Source: Chryseosolibacter sp040902445 (lineage in GTDB: Bacteria; Bacteroidota; Bacteroidia; Cytophagales; Cyclobacteriaceae). Taken from it: 47,110 nucleotides of DNA. Within the stretch, counting starts at the first letter, position 1. The number at the start of each line of letters is the position of its first letter. Shown piece by piece: positions 36,401 to 44,707 of the stretch. The notes beneath the pieces are model-generated. The model was not told where the DNA came from and searched no databases. It worked only from the letters and a program-made list of their open reading frames with translations. Both the position numbers and the translations under genes were made by a program. The DNA lies in contig JBBDXJ010000051.1 of NCBI GenBank assembly GCA_040902445.1, positions 1 to 47,110 of the forward strand. Direction: 5' to 3'.

Positions 36401-37626
36401 AGAATTTCATGATCGCCATAAGGTTTTGCATCATCTATCAGAAGATACTCTCTTGAACCTGCTTTGAACAAAGTACTGAGTCGCAGCATGTGTCCCGTCT
36501 TCCCGGTATTGTAAAAACTCAGGCTGTGACTCTGCAAGCGACTCAGGCCCTGATGTGTTGCCGCCCAGATATTCTGATCGCGGTCTACAATGATTCCCAT
36601 GACGAAATCACTTCGCAATGAATATGGATCACCTGGGATCTTTTTAAGGTTAACATAAGAATTATCTCTGGGATCATATCTGCATATTCCGATACCCCAG
36701 GTTGAGATCCAGAATACGCCATCTTTATCACGATCAAGGCTCATGAGCCTTACACCGAATAACGTACCGGGAAAATCAAAGCGCTGCACAATTGAAAAGT
36801 TTTCGTCTACCTTCACGAGTCCGAGCTCATTTGTGCTGTCTCTTTCAAATAATAGCCACAGTTCCTTTAGATCATAAGGTGGTCGGTCATAGAGGTTCTG
36901 GTCCTGATAGATCCCGATGATAGGCATCGTGCAAAAAAAGGCAGAATCTTTTGCATTGGCTTTTACGCGGCCAAACATTTTGCTTTCTTTATTAAATACC
37001 CATAAGCCTTTTGCTGTACCCACAAGAAGTATACTGTCGCCGTCGAGAACGTCATGCGTTAAATTGGCTTTTTGGTTTGACAATGAATCCTTTTGAACGT
37101 TTAAATAATTGTTTACTTCAAGGTTATCAGCATTAAACTGAAATAATCCTTTCGGTGTTGAGAACCAGACTGTCTTGCCGGTTTTGTCGAAACGAAGTCT
37201 TCGTGAAGAGACGCCACCGAGGTCAAGGGAATACTTTATAAATCCATCGGTTTTACGATCATATCTTGAAAGGACATAATGCTGGGTTGGAGCATTGGGA
37301 GTTATCCACAGATCGCCGGAAGGGTCTGTATACATCCAATTTATTTCAGAACCCGGTAGAGATGATTCAGGATTGTCGGGATCATGTTTGTAAACTTTGA
37401 AATTATAACCATCATATCGGCTTAATCCCCCGAAATACTGGACCCAAATATATCCGAGGCTATCTTGTGCGACTGACCACGAATAGTCAGACGCGAGTCC
37501 ATCTTTAGTATCAAAGTGTTCAAAGCGATAAGTGGGTATTTCATAACCGGACTGGGCGCGTAGCTGTGCTTGCATTACGCAAACGATGCACACAGCCATA
37601 AGAAATAAGCGCGCTCCGGATTTCAT
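33445..37626 (-). CDS. Hybrid two-component system regulator HTCS-B
   Basis: From ATG 37626 (KSGARLFLMAVCIVCVMQAQLRAQ signal) the protein has 1393 residues; the frame is open to 37677 but the earlier residues are not signal-like. The order of domains is as in HTCS-A: periplasmic propeller blades, a Y_Y_Y domain, a transmembrane segment, HisKA with H879, a HATPase, a receiver with D1189 and an AraC-type domain. The AraC recognition region, QIAYSVGFSSQSYFIKCF, is identical to that of HTCS-A, so the two should bind the same or very similar DNA. The sensor halves are clearly more different. It is transcribed after zincin B with about 270 bases between. Confidence 0.95.
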   Translation of the reverse strand: MKSGARLFLMAVCIVCVMQAQLRAQSGYEIPTYRFEHFDTKDGLASDYSWSVAQDSLGYIWVQYFGGLSRYDGYNFKVYKHDPDNPESSLPGSEINWMYTDPSGDLWITPNAPTQHYVLSRYDRKTDGFIKYSLDLGGVSSRRLRFDKTGKTVWFSTPKGLFQFNADNLEVNNYLNVQKDSLSNQKANLTHDVLDGDSILLVGTAKGLWVFNKESKMFGRVKANAKDSAFFCTMPIIGIYQDQNLYDRPPYDLKELWLLFERDSTNELGLVKVDENFSIVQRFDFPGTLFGVRLMSLDRDKDGVFWISTWGIGICRYDPRDNSYVNLKKIPGDPYSLRSDFVMGIIVDRDQNIWAATHQGLSRLQSHSLSFYNTGKTGHMLRLSTLFKAGSREYLLIDDAKPYGDHEILIAPIVPGHLDSLKFQSAISSFRGPLLNGFWRGKRKFWISISAEGLLYVPINSATGMIENGPFQRLTNDIENPHTISSNITTSILEDANENLWVGTRTEGLNKIISTLPYGSKGSVLHYKHNKADSNSLSNNDVKYIFREDEKSVWVLTATGVDLLVDNRFQHVFKNKERPKHLHKTSDGNLLLATTGGLYEGINNGTAYVFRKLPVLNNSHITAINEDPLGRFWLSTLNGIVCYDRKENLAIEFNKKDGMEHFRTTDPSCMPYSASNGMMVVTGYDGYTLFDPLSLRINRARTLPVLTRLSVNNKVPLIESPSNKKEYYSISQDISVLNELVLDYQHNHFTLEFSAMELTAPEKNLYRYKLEGYDKDWIETDWKSRTATYTNLDPGTYIFSVKASNYHGIWSNNERTLAVVILPPPWRTWWAYTLYGLFFLGLILYWRSYEIKRVRLKQRAAYLSELDHVKTRFFANISHEFRTPITLILGPLREIYNQTTNPEQKTTFGVMIRNGQRLLRLINQLLDLSKIEAGKMQLHTTKLELVEFLREIAASYESLAAGKGIKYAFNPEVPRLVASLDKEKIEKVMHNILSNAFKFTKEGEVTMRLKLQDKQSALITVSDTGAGIPQDRLDKVFDRFYQVDSSHTRGYEASGLGMALAKELVELHHGKISVESTEGIGTTFTVWIPLGKEQTGIVENTDHRVYHETGETISEDHTLVNTSVSESVNGKPAASSEEHPVVLIVEDNADMRNYIHRTLFEHYHILEAANGIEGLKKAQEILPDLIISDIMMPEMDGYKLCELIKTNELTSHIPVILLTAKADRESKLAGLETGADDYLSKPFDGDELKLIIRNRVEERRKMRERFSREITLEPKQIAITSLDEKFLKKVLDIIEVHMDDENFSIVELSQEAGYSHIHFYRKIKALSGQTPSQFLRTIRLKRAADLLRNKSDNVSQIAYSVGFSSQSYFIKCFKEQFGMTPGQFVEASQRSKV

Positions 37627-37892
37627 TGGTAATCCATGATCAGTGGGTAAATCTAATTTAGGCAATGAAATCCACAAACCGGCATCCGCAGAGCTAAAAG
37701 GATATTTTTACCGCTTTAAGAATACGCAACCCGTGTTTATGAGATGTGACAAACAACGAAAGAAATATTGACGTGAGGATTTTGATCATCGTTGTCGCTG
37801 GCCGTTTGCACTTCCTGAATTTGCGCGAAGATTTTTGAGCGCATCTTCAAGTTTACGCGAAGGTCTTCAGAAACCTTAACCATTCCCGTGCT

Positions 37893-38624
37893 CTACTGGA
37901 ACTGCATCTGGATCTCCTGCAGCAGCGCAACATGCGATTCTATTTTTTTCTCCCCATATTTAATAAAGCTCAAATATTTTTCCCTGAATCTTTTGGAATA
38001 CACCGTTGCCTGGTGGCCGCTGGGATCATTATCGTTATGTCCTATACTCTTAAACTTATAGGTGTTTGCGAGATAAAATTTCGTATAGAACTGCATATAG
38101 TCAGCCAGATTAGGCGCCTGATATCTGACGTGTCCGAGTTCATGGGCCAGGAGCGGGAGAGCTTTTTTCACGACCGCGATCCGGACTGAAACAGTGTTTA
38201 TACCATATTCGGAGAAATAGGCATCCGGATCATTTTTATCCTGGTTTAAATTGGTGGTGCCAGCTACGCCGGGGGTCATTTCTTTTTCAGGAACAAATTT
38301 TATGTATACATCCAGGTTTCGCCCTTTTCTGTCGGTGAGGGTATCGATCTCAAAGTACAGGTCTGGTGTAACGGTCCTGAACTGGTTGAGCAGCTTTTCA
38401 GTCAGTTCATAATAGGTAATAAATTTCGTGAGGTCGTTGATTTTTCCTTTCATCGAAAATCGCTGGAAAATGGATAGGTTTTTATCCGTCGCCAGTAGAA
38501 GATTGATGCTTCTTAGCGATTCACGGGCACCATGGATATCAGTGCTGTATCCGTTTTTAATTTTTCCAGGCGATGTGAAACAGACAAGAAAGCAGAGTGT
38601 AATGGAAAGGGCATACGTCTTCAT
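37893..38624 (-). CDS. Putative secreted zincin-like protease, paralogue B
   Basis: The 243-residue paralogue has a signal peptide (MKTYALSITLCFLVCFTSPG) and KIKNGYSTDI after it. HELGH gives H161, E162 and H165, followed by VRYQAPNLADY, and the third conserved His is H196 in GHNDNDPSG. The overall similarity to A and C runs along the full length, with the middle motif DVYIKFVP almost unchanged. It has a typical ATG start. The gene lies upstream of HTCS-B on the same strand. Its leader element is at 38625-38720. Substrate and exact class are not known. Confidence 0.82.
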   Translation of the reverse strand: MKTYALSITLCFLVCFTSPGKIKNGYSTDIHGARESLRSINLLLATDKNLSIFQRFSMKGKINDLTKFITYYELTEKLLNQFRTVTPDLYFEIDTLTDRKGRNLDVYIKFVPEKEMTPGVAGTTNLNQDKNDPDAYFSEYGINTVSVRIAVVKKALPLLAHELGHVRYQAPNLADYMQFYTKFYLANTYKFKSIGHNDNDPSGHQATVYSKRFREKYLSFIKYGEKKIESHVALLQEIQMQFQ

Positions 38625-38720
38625 AGTAATCAGTGTTAAAAGGTGGATGATTGAGTTTTGATGGCTTCCTTTCGGAAGGTTTCAATCAGGTGGGCCCACC
38701 CAAAAAACTGATCAGTGTGC
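38625..38720 (-). promoter_or_regulatory. Conserved leader of zincin B with two palindromes and a hairpin
   Basis: On the coding strand it holds ACTGATCAGT (38707-38716), GGTGGGCCCACC (38689-38700) and a hairpin CTTCC-GAAA-GGAAG (38665-38678), then CACTGATTAC directly before the ATG. The palindrome starts 64 bases upstream of the start codon. It is nearly identical to the leader of paralogue C. Confidence 0.75.
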
Positions 38721-38892
38721 GTTAACTATTTCCTGTCTTCATGTGAATAGAGTCATTAGGTAACGCTTGGTAAGGATAGGGGAAATGACAAAGCCGGGCT
38801 TCGGCTTATATAACTTTGAATGTAAATTATCTAACCTGAAAACAGGGATTTGACGGCGTTTTTGGAGCTTTGGGATGAGGATATAACGTATA

Positions 38893-39323
38893 TAACATTT
38901 GTTTGCTTATATCGAACATCAGCCTAAAATTGTTGAAAAAGGAGGTGGGCTTGTTCAGAGGCAAATCGCCCAACGAAATAAAAAGTCCCGCCTGGAAATT
39001 GAGTGACTGGAAACAGGTCTTCAACAACAGGACATTATGGGGGATTTACCTTGGGCAATTTTGCGTCAATGCCACGCTCTGGTTTTTCCTTGCCTGGTTT
39101 CCAACTTATTTAGTTCAATACAGGGAGTTGAGCTTTATCAAGGCTGGCTACCTGGCTTCAGTACCATTTCTTGCGGCATATTGTTCCGATTGTCATCGGA
39201 TTTTTAGTGAAGGAGGGGAATTTTGAGCCAGCTCTCGTGTTTGTTGCGGATTGTCGGGCTTGTTCCTATTCTTTTCTTGTGGGGAAAGTAGAGCAAAATA
39301 CCGAGATTCGTGTGGAGCGGTGA
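38893..39323 (+). pseudogene. Decayed MFS transporter (ACS/hexuronate-type) remnant
   Basis: Pieces in three frames join into one recognisable transporter. Frame 1 encodes VEKGGGLVQRQ, the end of the central loop (about 38932). Frame 2 encodes WKLSDWKQVFNNRTLWGIYL and then GQFCVNATLWFFLAWFPTYL up to VPFLAA, which are the seventh and eighth membrane helices of the ACS family. Frame 3 encodes PIVIGFLVKEGNFEPALVFV and SYSFLVGKVE, the very C-terminus, ending at 39323. The first six helices and about 150 residues in the middle are missing. So this is a 5'-truncated gene with a deletion and two frameshifts, not a functional protein. Confidence 0.8.
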
Positions 39324-39380
39324 AGCCGTGTCTATAACAAAATAATTCCGCATGGTTTTCATCCAAATTAGAAAGTTGAA

Positions 39381-39421
39381 TTGGGATGCTTTCCCATCAA
39401 ATTGCGAAGGCAGCATCCCAA
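39381..39421. terminator. Inverted repeat after zincin C
   Basis: Arms TTGGGATGCT and AGCATCCCAA (10 bp) are separated by 21 bases and lie 16 bases beyond the stop codon of zincin C. It could end the minus-strand transcript, but the loop is long and there is no clean T run. Confidence 0.4.
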
Positions 39422-39436
39422 ACCTGATCAACTTCC

Positions 39437-40165
39437 TCAATTCAAATTCTTTCTGATCTGCTCTATCAGGGCCAGGGGGTTTTCATTCCTGTTGGTTTTG
39501 ATCCTCAGAAAATCAGAATACTGTAAACGGAACCTCTTTTCAAACCTGGATGCATTGAGACCACTGCGGTCCATATGACGGTGCCCAATCTCTTCGGATT
39601 CAAGTGGTATATTTTGATAATATTTTGCATAGAATTTTCTGTACTCCGCAGTGTTTTCTACCTGGTACTTGATATGCCCGAACTCATGCGCAAGCAACGA
39701 CAACGCATTTCTTGCTGCGACGATACCAATGGATGCTGTGTGTACACCATATCTTGAATCATAAGCGTTCTCATCTTCTCCCGTTGGGATGTTGGTACTG
39801 CCCGCCACACTTCCGCGTTTATTTCCTCCCTGTAAAAATTTTACATAAATATCCACAGGCCTGTTGAATTTATCCTTTATGCTGTCAATTTCATTATACA
39901 TATCGGGGGAGATCAGTTTGAATTGCAGTAATAGCCTTTCCGTAAGTTCATGATACATGAGAAAAACTCTAAGCCTGGCGATATTGTCATTGGTCGCGTT
40001 CTTCTGCTCCGCAGGCATTGTGGGTTGTGACACTAACATGGCATTCAGGTTTTTGAATGCCTCCCGGGCTGCTTTGATTTCCCGCTCATACCCGTTTTTT
40101 ATTTTGGCTAGTGAATGTGGAACTGTAAGAAGAGTCAACAATATGAAAAGCGCATACGTCTTCAT
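39437..40165 (-). CDS. Putative secreted zincin-like protease, paralogue C
   Basis: The 242-residue paralogue has a signal peptide (MKTYALFILLTLLTVPHSLA) and KIKNGYEREI after it. HEFGH gives H160, E161 and H164, followed by IKYQVENTAEY, and H195 lies in GHRHMDRSG, again 31 residues after the second His. The extra segment MPAEQKNATND in the first third is absent from A. It has an ATG start. It lies downstream of HTCS-C on the same strand, after a 367-base gap that carries the shared leader. Function beyond putative zinc-dependent hydrolysis is unknown. Confidence 0.82.
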   Translation of the reverse strand: MKTYALFILLTLLTVPHSLAKIKNGYEREIKAAREAFKNLNAMLVSQPTMPAEQKNATNDNIARLRVFLMYHELTERLLLQFKLISPDMYNEIDSIKDKFNRPVDIYVKFLQGGNKRGSVAGSTNIPTGEDENAYDSRYGVHTASIGIVAARNALSLLAHEFGHIKYQVENTAEYRKFYAKYYQNIPLESEEIGHRHMDRSGLNASRFEKRFRLQYSDFLRIKTNRNENPLALIEQIRKNLN

Positions 40166-40265
40166 AGTAATCAGTGTTTAGAAGGTGGATGATTGGATTT
40201 TGAGACTTCCTTTTTTTTTTGGAAGTATTCAATCAGGTGGGCCCACCCAAAAAACTGATCAGTGT
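40166..40265 (-). promoter_or_regulatory. Conserved leader of zincin C with two palindromes and a hairpin
   Basis: On the coding strand it holds ACTGATCAGT (40254-40263), GGTGGGCCCACC (40236-40247) and a hairpin ACTTCC-(10 A)-GGAAGT (40205-40226), then CACTGATTAC before the ATG. The palindrome starts 70 bases upstream of the start; the six extra bases relative to paralogue B equal the longer loop. Confidence 0.75.
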
Positions 40266-40532
40266 GCTGTCGGAACAGGATATCCGGTTGTGACGGAAAC
40301 CCGGTTGTCAACGGGCATTACAAGGTTACTTGATGGTAACTAAGAGAGCTTCGGGATATGTCTCTTTGAATATGAACTATGTAACAGGGGAATGGAAATA
40401 ATGGGCGTTTAACGCCTCATTAAAGAGGAGTCATCAATTATGTAACTTTTGATAACTCAGATGTAACATCCCGACTTTGCGGGAAGAGGGGAAAATTTGG
40501 AAAGTACCTCGGTCAAATAATGCCGATTGACA
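40266..40532. other. Intergenic remainder between HTCS-C and zincin C leader
   Basis: The rest of the 367-base gap has no gene. Part of it (about 40340-40390) resembles the matching stretch upstream of zincin B around 38790-38840 (GCTTCGG, CTTTGAAT, then a TAAC word), so the duplicated block extends past the leader. No terminator of good quality was seen after HTCS-C. Confidence 0.4.
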
Positions 40533-43500
40533 TTAATGATCGGCGTGGTGTGTTTCCGAATATTGTCCCGGTGTCATACCATATTGCTCCTTGAAGCATT
40601 TATTGAAATACGCGAGACTTGTGAATCCAACGCCGTATGCGATTTGTGTTACGTTATCACTTTTTTGGCTCAGCAGCTGTGCGGCGCGTTTCAGACGGAT
40701 GGTCCGGACAAACTGGCTGGGGGTTTGGCCGGAAAAAGATTTTATTTTTCGATATAACTGCATCCTGCTGTATCCGGCTTGCTGGCTAAAATCCTCAATT
40801 GAGAAATCGTCATCCTCCATGTGGGCTTCGATAAGCCTCAGAATTTTTTCAAGAAATTTCTCATCGAGCGAGCTGACTTGAATTTGTGTAGGCTGAAGTG
40901 TGATCTCCCGGCTAAATCGCTCGCGCATTTTGCGTTGCGATTCAATATGATTTTTGACGATCACTTTTAATTCATCGGCATCGAAAGGTTTGGCCAGATA
41001 ATCATCGGCGCCAATCCCTAATCCCGCCAACTTGCTTTCGCGATCAGCTTTTGCCGTTAACAGGATAACGGGAATATGACTGGTAAGTTCGCTTTTCTTG
41101 GTTCGTTCGCAGAGTTGATATCCGTCCATTTCAGGCATCATGACGTCACTGATGATCAAATCGGGGAGGATCTCTTCCGCTTTCTTGAAGCCTTCCTTTC
41201 CGTTTGCCGCCTCGAGGATGTGGTAATATTCTGACAATGTCTTACGGATATAGTGCCGCATGTCCGCGTTATCTTCAACAATCAGCAGGACGGGATGTTC
41301 TACCGACACCGTTGTTATTTCCGGTCCTGTTGTGGGAGCGTCGGCATTTTCTACTATATTTTTATGGTCGGAGGTTGCTTTTATTTTAAGAACCTGATCA
41401 AGGATCTCTGATTTGTGCAGGTGGTCTTTCCCCAGCGGGATGGATACGATGAATATGGCTCCTTTGCCTGCTTTGCTTTCCACGGAAATCTTTCCGCGAT
41501 GGAGCTCAACCAGTTCTTTTGCAAGGGCCATGCCAAGGCCTGTGCCTTCGTATCCACGTGTTTGTGAACTATCTACCTGATAGAACCGGTCAAAAACCTT
41601 CTCCAGCTGATCGGCGGGAATTCCGATACCTGTATCTTTTACGCTGATCACGGCATTTTTTCCGTCAACTTTCAAATACAGGATCACTTCACCACCGACG
41701 CTGGTAAACTTAAAAGCATTGGATAAAATGTTGTGGATTACTTTTTCGATTTTTTCGACGTCTAAATAAACGGTGAGCTCCTGCAGCTCCGGGTAAAAAA
41801 AGTACTTTATTTTTTTATCTGTTGCCAGGGACTCATACGAGGAGGCGATATCTTTCAGCAGGTGCACCAGGTCTGTCGGATGAGTTTGCAGCTGCATTTT
41901 ACCCGCTTCGATTTTACTCAGGTCAAGTAACTGGTTGATCAATTGTAACAAGCGCTGGCCGTTCCTGATGACAGGGCCGAGGATTGTCCTGGGATCTTCT
42001 TTCGATGTCCCATTGTAAATGTCTTTTAACGGACCAAGGATCAGTGTAATAGGAGTTCTGAATTCATGGGAGATATTGACGAAGAATCTCGACTTGAGAT
42101 TATCCAATTCGCTGAGGTGCTCCGCCCGGTGTTTAAGTTTGAGTCGTTTGTTTTCATAACTTCTCCACAAAAGAAGGATAGCAAAGAAGGTCAAAATATA
42201 AGCACTATATGCCCATGAGGTTTTCCACCATGGAGGGCTGATGATGATGTCTAATGATGCCCCCACTTCATTCCATATGCCATCGTTATTCGAGGCTATT
42301 ACCCGAAGAGTGTAATTTCCGGGGCTTATGTTGGTGTACCTTGCAAACCGATTAGCGGCGGAGGTTTCAATCCATTCTGTTTCGTAAGGTTCAAGTTTAT
42401 ACTTATATCGGTTATTCTCCGGGTTAATAAAATTCAAGGCGGTAAATTCAATATTAAAATCATTTTGATGATACATCAGTTTTAACTCCTTCTCATAATT
42501 AATGGAATGTAGTAAGGGACTCTTCAATTTCGTGGTATCCGCAAATGTTCCATTTACAGGCAACAACTTGTTATTGACAGAAAAACCGGTGATTATTATT
42601 GGGGGTATGAAAGAATTATCTTTGAGGCTATCGGGATGAAAAACGACAAGGCCATTGCAACTGCTAAAGAAAATGTTTCCATTACTGCTCCTCAGCCCTT
42701 TTGAAGGCATGTTATAAGCACCTACAAAATGGTTTCCTGAAAGACCGTAATTTTGATCATAATTCTTAAAGGTGCCTTCTCCTGGAAAAAAATGAGATAT
42801 CATATTTCCACATGCAAGCCAAAATGTTCCGTCTCCTCCTTCTACAATTGAAATCACTTCTTCATGTGGAAGGCCGTGTGGAGTCTTAGTCCAACGTTTA
42901 AATCTGGGAATATGATTCTCAGTACCCTTAATCATTTTGTTGAGACCTCTGCCTGTTGCCAGCCAAAAATCCTCATTACTATCAATCAGTACCTGGTGTA
43001 CTGCATTGTCTGACAAACTTTTTGGATCCTCGCGATCATTTTGAAAGACATCGAGCTTATCAGTTTTCAAATCATACCTTGACAGACCGCCATTTGATCC
43101 TATCCAAATTTTTTTATGTTTGTCCTCCACAATAGAATTTACCGTTCCATTAGGGAAGCCTGATATTTTTTCATATATTTTTGTTTCAAAGTCATATTTG
43201 TGCAACCCTCCAACCACACCACCCAACCATAGCGTTCCCTGCGAGTCTATCAAACACTCATAAGGATCTATTTCCTGAGGTACGGAGATCTGAAAAAATG
43301 TATTATTTTTTGGCTTATATATTTCAAGTGGTCCTGTTTGGCCGGCCATCACTATAGATCCTTTGTTATCATGGAAAAGTGTTCTTATAGATTTTCTGGA
43401 AAAACCAGAAGGATCGGCCGGGTGGTTTTTAAACTCATGAATATTTTTTAAAGAAGGATCAAACCTGAAAAGGCGAAAACCTGCGGTTGCATGAGATTCT

Positions 43501-44555
43501 GAAACTACCATCAATATTTGATGATTGCTGTCCTCAACCATTTTACCTATGAGTTCCCCAAACTCATGATGAATATTGAACTTATTTATTTTTGGATTTA
43601 TTTGACATAATCCCTCTATGGTCCCTACCCAAATAATTCCTTGTTTATCATGGATAATTGAAGTGGACCATGATTTTGTAAGCTGATCATATTTTTTGGT
43701 TTCAGGATCAAAAACAAAAAGTCCCTTAGACGATGTAACCCATAATTTACCGTCAGGAGTTTCAATAAGGTCTGCAACTCTGACGTCCGGCAGATACCTC
43801 GTAAAGGATTTATCCCTCGTGTTAAATAACCCCAATCCAGATTCTGTTCCGATCCACAATCTACCTTTGGTATCTTCCTTCAGCAGGAAATCCTCAGCAT
43901 TCATAACTATTTCGTCGTGTAATTTTCGATAGGTTGGCTTGTGTAGGACTGCCGGTTTATTAGAACGGCGATTAATTTCGACAATACCTTCCCTGCTCTT
44001 TAACCATAAGGAACCATCTTTTGTCTCTACAATATCCGTATACCATAAATCGGGAGGTAAGTTGGCTAGTTTTTCGATATGAAGAGTTTTCGGGTCTATC
44101 AGATGAATTTCCTTGCTTGTGCAGAGCCAAATCTTTCCATCATTTCTTAAGCGTAACCTTGTAACCGGGCCCCTAAATGAATTTAAGGGGAAACGAAAAT
44201 CGAACTTTTCAGTTTTTGGATTAAATACAGCAATTCCATCACGGTCTCGAATCCAAAAGCGACCTTGCCTGTCTTCACAAAAAATTCGCGCTCTCCGATC
44301 AAGGATCACGGATGAAATAGGATTGTTGGAGTAGTTAGTGAAATTGTAACCATCATATTTATTTAATCCGATACCAGATTTTATCCAGATAAAACCTTGT
44401 TGGTCTTGTATTACCTCCACTACATTATCCTCGGTTAGTCCATGGCTCAAATTAAATTGCCTGGAAATAATTTCATTTTCCTGCGCAGAAAGTTCAAAAA
44501 CCGAAGTACAAGCTATCACTAAAGTTGCCAGGAATAAAAATGCCTTGGATTTCAT
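40533..44555 (-). CDS. Hybrid two-component system regulator HTCS-C
   Basis: The 1340-residue protein has a cleavable-looking signal (MKSKAFLFLATLVIACTSVF) and then ISRQFNLSHGLTEDNV, the usual start of the first propeller blade. Further blades include GFIWIKSGIGLNKYDGYNF, GRLWIGTESGLGLF, GKLWVTSSKGLFVF and KKIWIGSNGGLSRYD. Then come Y_Y_Y, a transmembrane segment, HisKA with H830 in FFVNISHEFRTP, a HATPase (DTGIGIP), a receiver with D1137 in SDVMMPEMDG and a C-terminal AraC domain. Its recognition part TQIAYGVGFTSLAYFNKCF differs from that of A and B. It is the most divergent of the four. It lies upstream of zincin C. Confidence 0.95.
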   Translation of the reverse strand: MKSKAFLFLATLVIACTSVFELSAQENEIISRQFNLSHGLTEDNVVEVIQDQQGFIWIKSGIGLNKYDGYNFTNYSNNPISSVILDRRARIFCEDRQGRFWIRDRDGIAVFNPKTEKFDFRFPLNSFRGPVTRLRLRNDGKIWLCTSKEIHLIDPKTLHIEKLANLPPDLWYTDIVETKDGSLWLKSREGIVEINRRSNKPAVLHKPTYRKLHDEIVMNAEDFLLKEDTKGRLWIGTESGLGLFNTRDKSFTRYLPDVRVADLIETPDGKLWVTSSKGLFVFDPETKKYDQLTKSWSTSIIHDKQGIIWVGTIEGLCQINPKINKFNIHHEFGELIGKMVEDSNHQILMVVSESHATAGFRLFRFDPSLKNIHEFKNHPADPSGFSRKSIRTLFHDNKGSIVMAGQTGPLEIYKPKNNTFFQISVPQEIDPYECLIDSQGTLWLGGVVGGLHKYDFETKIYEKISGFPNGTVNSIVEDKHKKIWIGSNGGLSRYDLKTDKLDVFQNDREDPKSLSDNAVHQVLIDSNEDFWLATGRGLNKMIKGTENHIPRFKRWTKTPHGLPHEEVISIVEGGDGTFWLACGNMISHFFPGEGTFKNYDQNYGLSGNHFVGAYNMPSKGLRSSNGNIFFSSCNGLVVFHPDSLKDNSFIPPIIITGFSVNNKLLPVNGTFADTTKLKSPLLHSINYEKELKLMYHQNDFNIEFTALNFINPENNRYKYKLEPYETEWIETSAANRFARYTNISPGNYTLRVIASNNDGIWNEVGASLDIIISPPWWKTSWAYSAYILTFFAILLLWRSYENKRLKLKHRAEHLSELDNLKSRFFVNISHEFRTPITLILGPLKDIYNGTSKEDPRTILGPVIRNGQRLLQLINQLLDLSKIEAGKMQLQTHPTDLVHLLKDIASSYESLATDKKIKYFFYPELQELTVYLDVEKIEKVIHNILSNAFKFTSVGGEVILYLKVDGKNAVISVKDTGIGIPADQLEKVFDRFYQVDSSQTRGYEGTGLGMALAKELVELHRGKISVESKAGKGAIFIVSIPLGKDHLHKSEILDQVLKIKATSDHKNIVENADAPTTGPEITTVSVEHPVLLIVEDNADMRHYIRKTLSEYYHILEAANGKEGFKKAEEILPDLIISDVMMPEMDGYQLCERTKKSELTSHIPVILLTAKADRESKLAGLGIGADDYLAKPFDADELKVIVKNHIESQRKMRERFSREITLQPTQIQVSSLDEKFLEKILRLIEAHMEDDDFSIEDFSQQAGYSRMQLYRKIKSFSGQTPSQFVRTIRLKRAAQLLSQKSDNVTQIAYGVGFTSLAYFNKCFKEQYGMTPGQYSETHHADH

Positions 44556-44707
44556 GTGGTGGAAAATAGGGACCGAGCTTTCCTAATTTACGATTAAAAA
44601 TTGGCAATTGATTTAATCGTAAAGTTTTAGAACAAATTGATCCGGCCTCGCGTGGAAATAATGCGGAGTGTATCGTATACGCCATGTTGCCTAATGTTTT
44701 GCCCGGT

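Noticed and set aside
38903..39226. A complete small 107-residue protein
   Set aside because: Its sequence is the middle of an MFS transporter and matching parts continue in two other frames, so it is a gene remnant.
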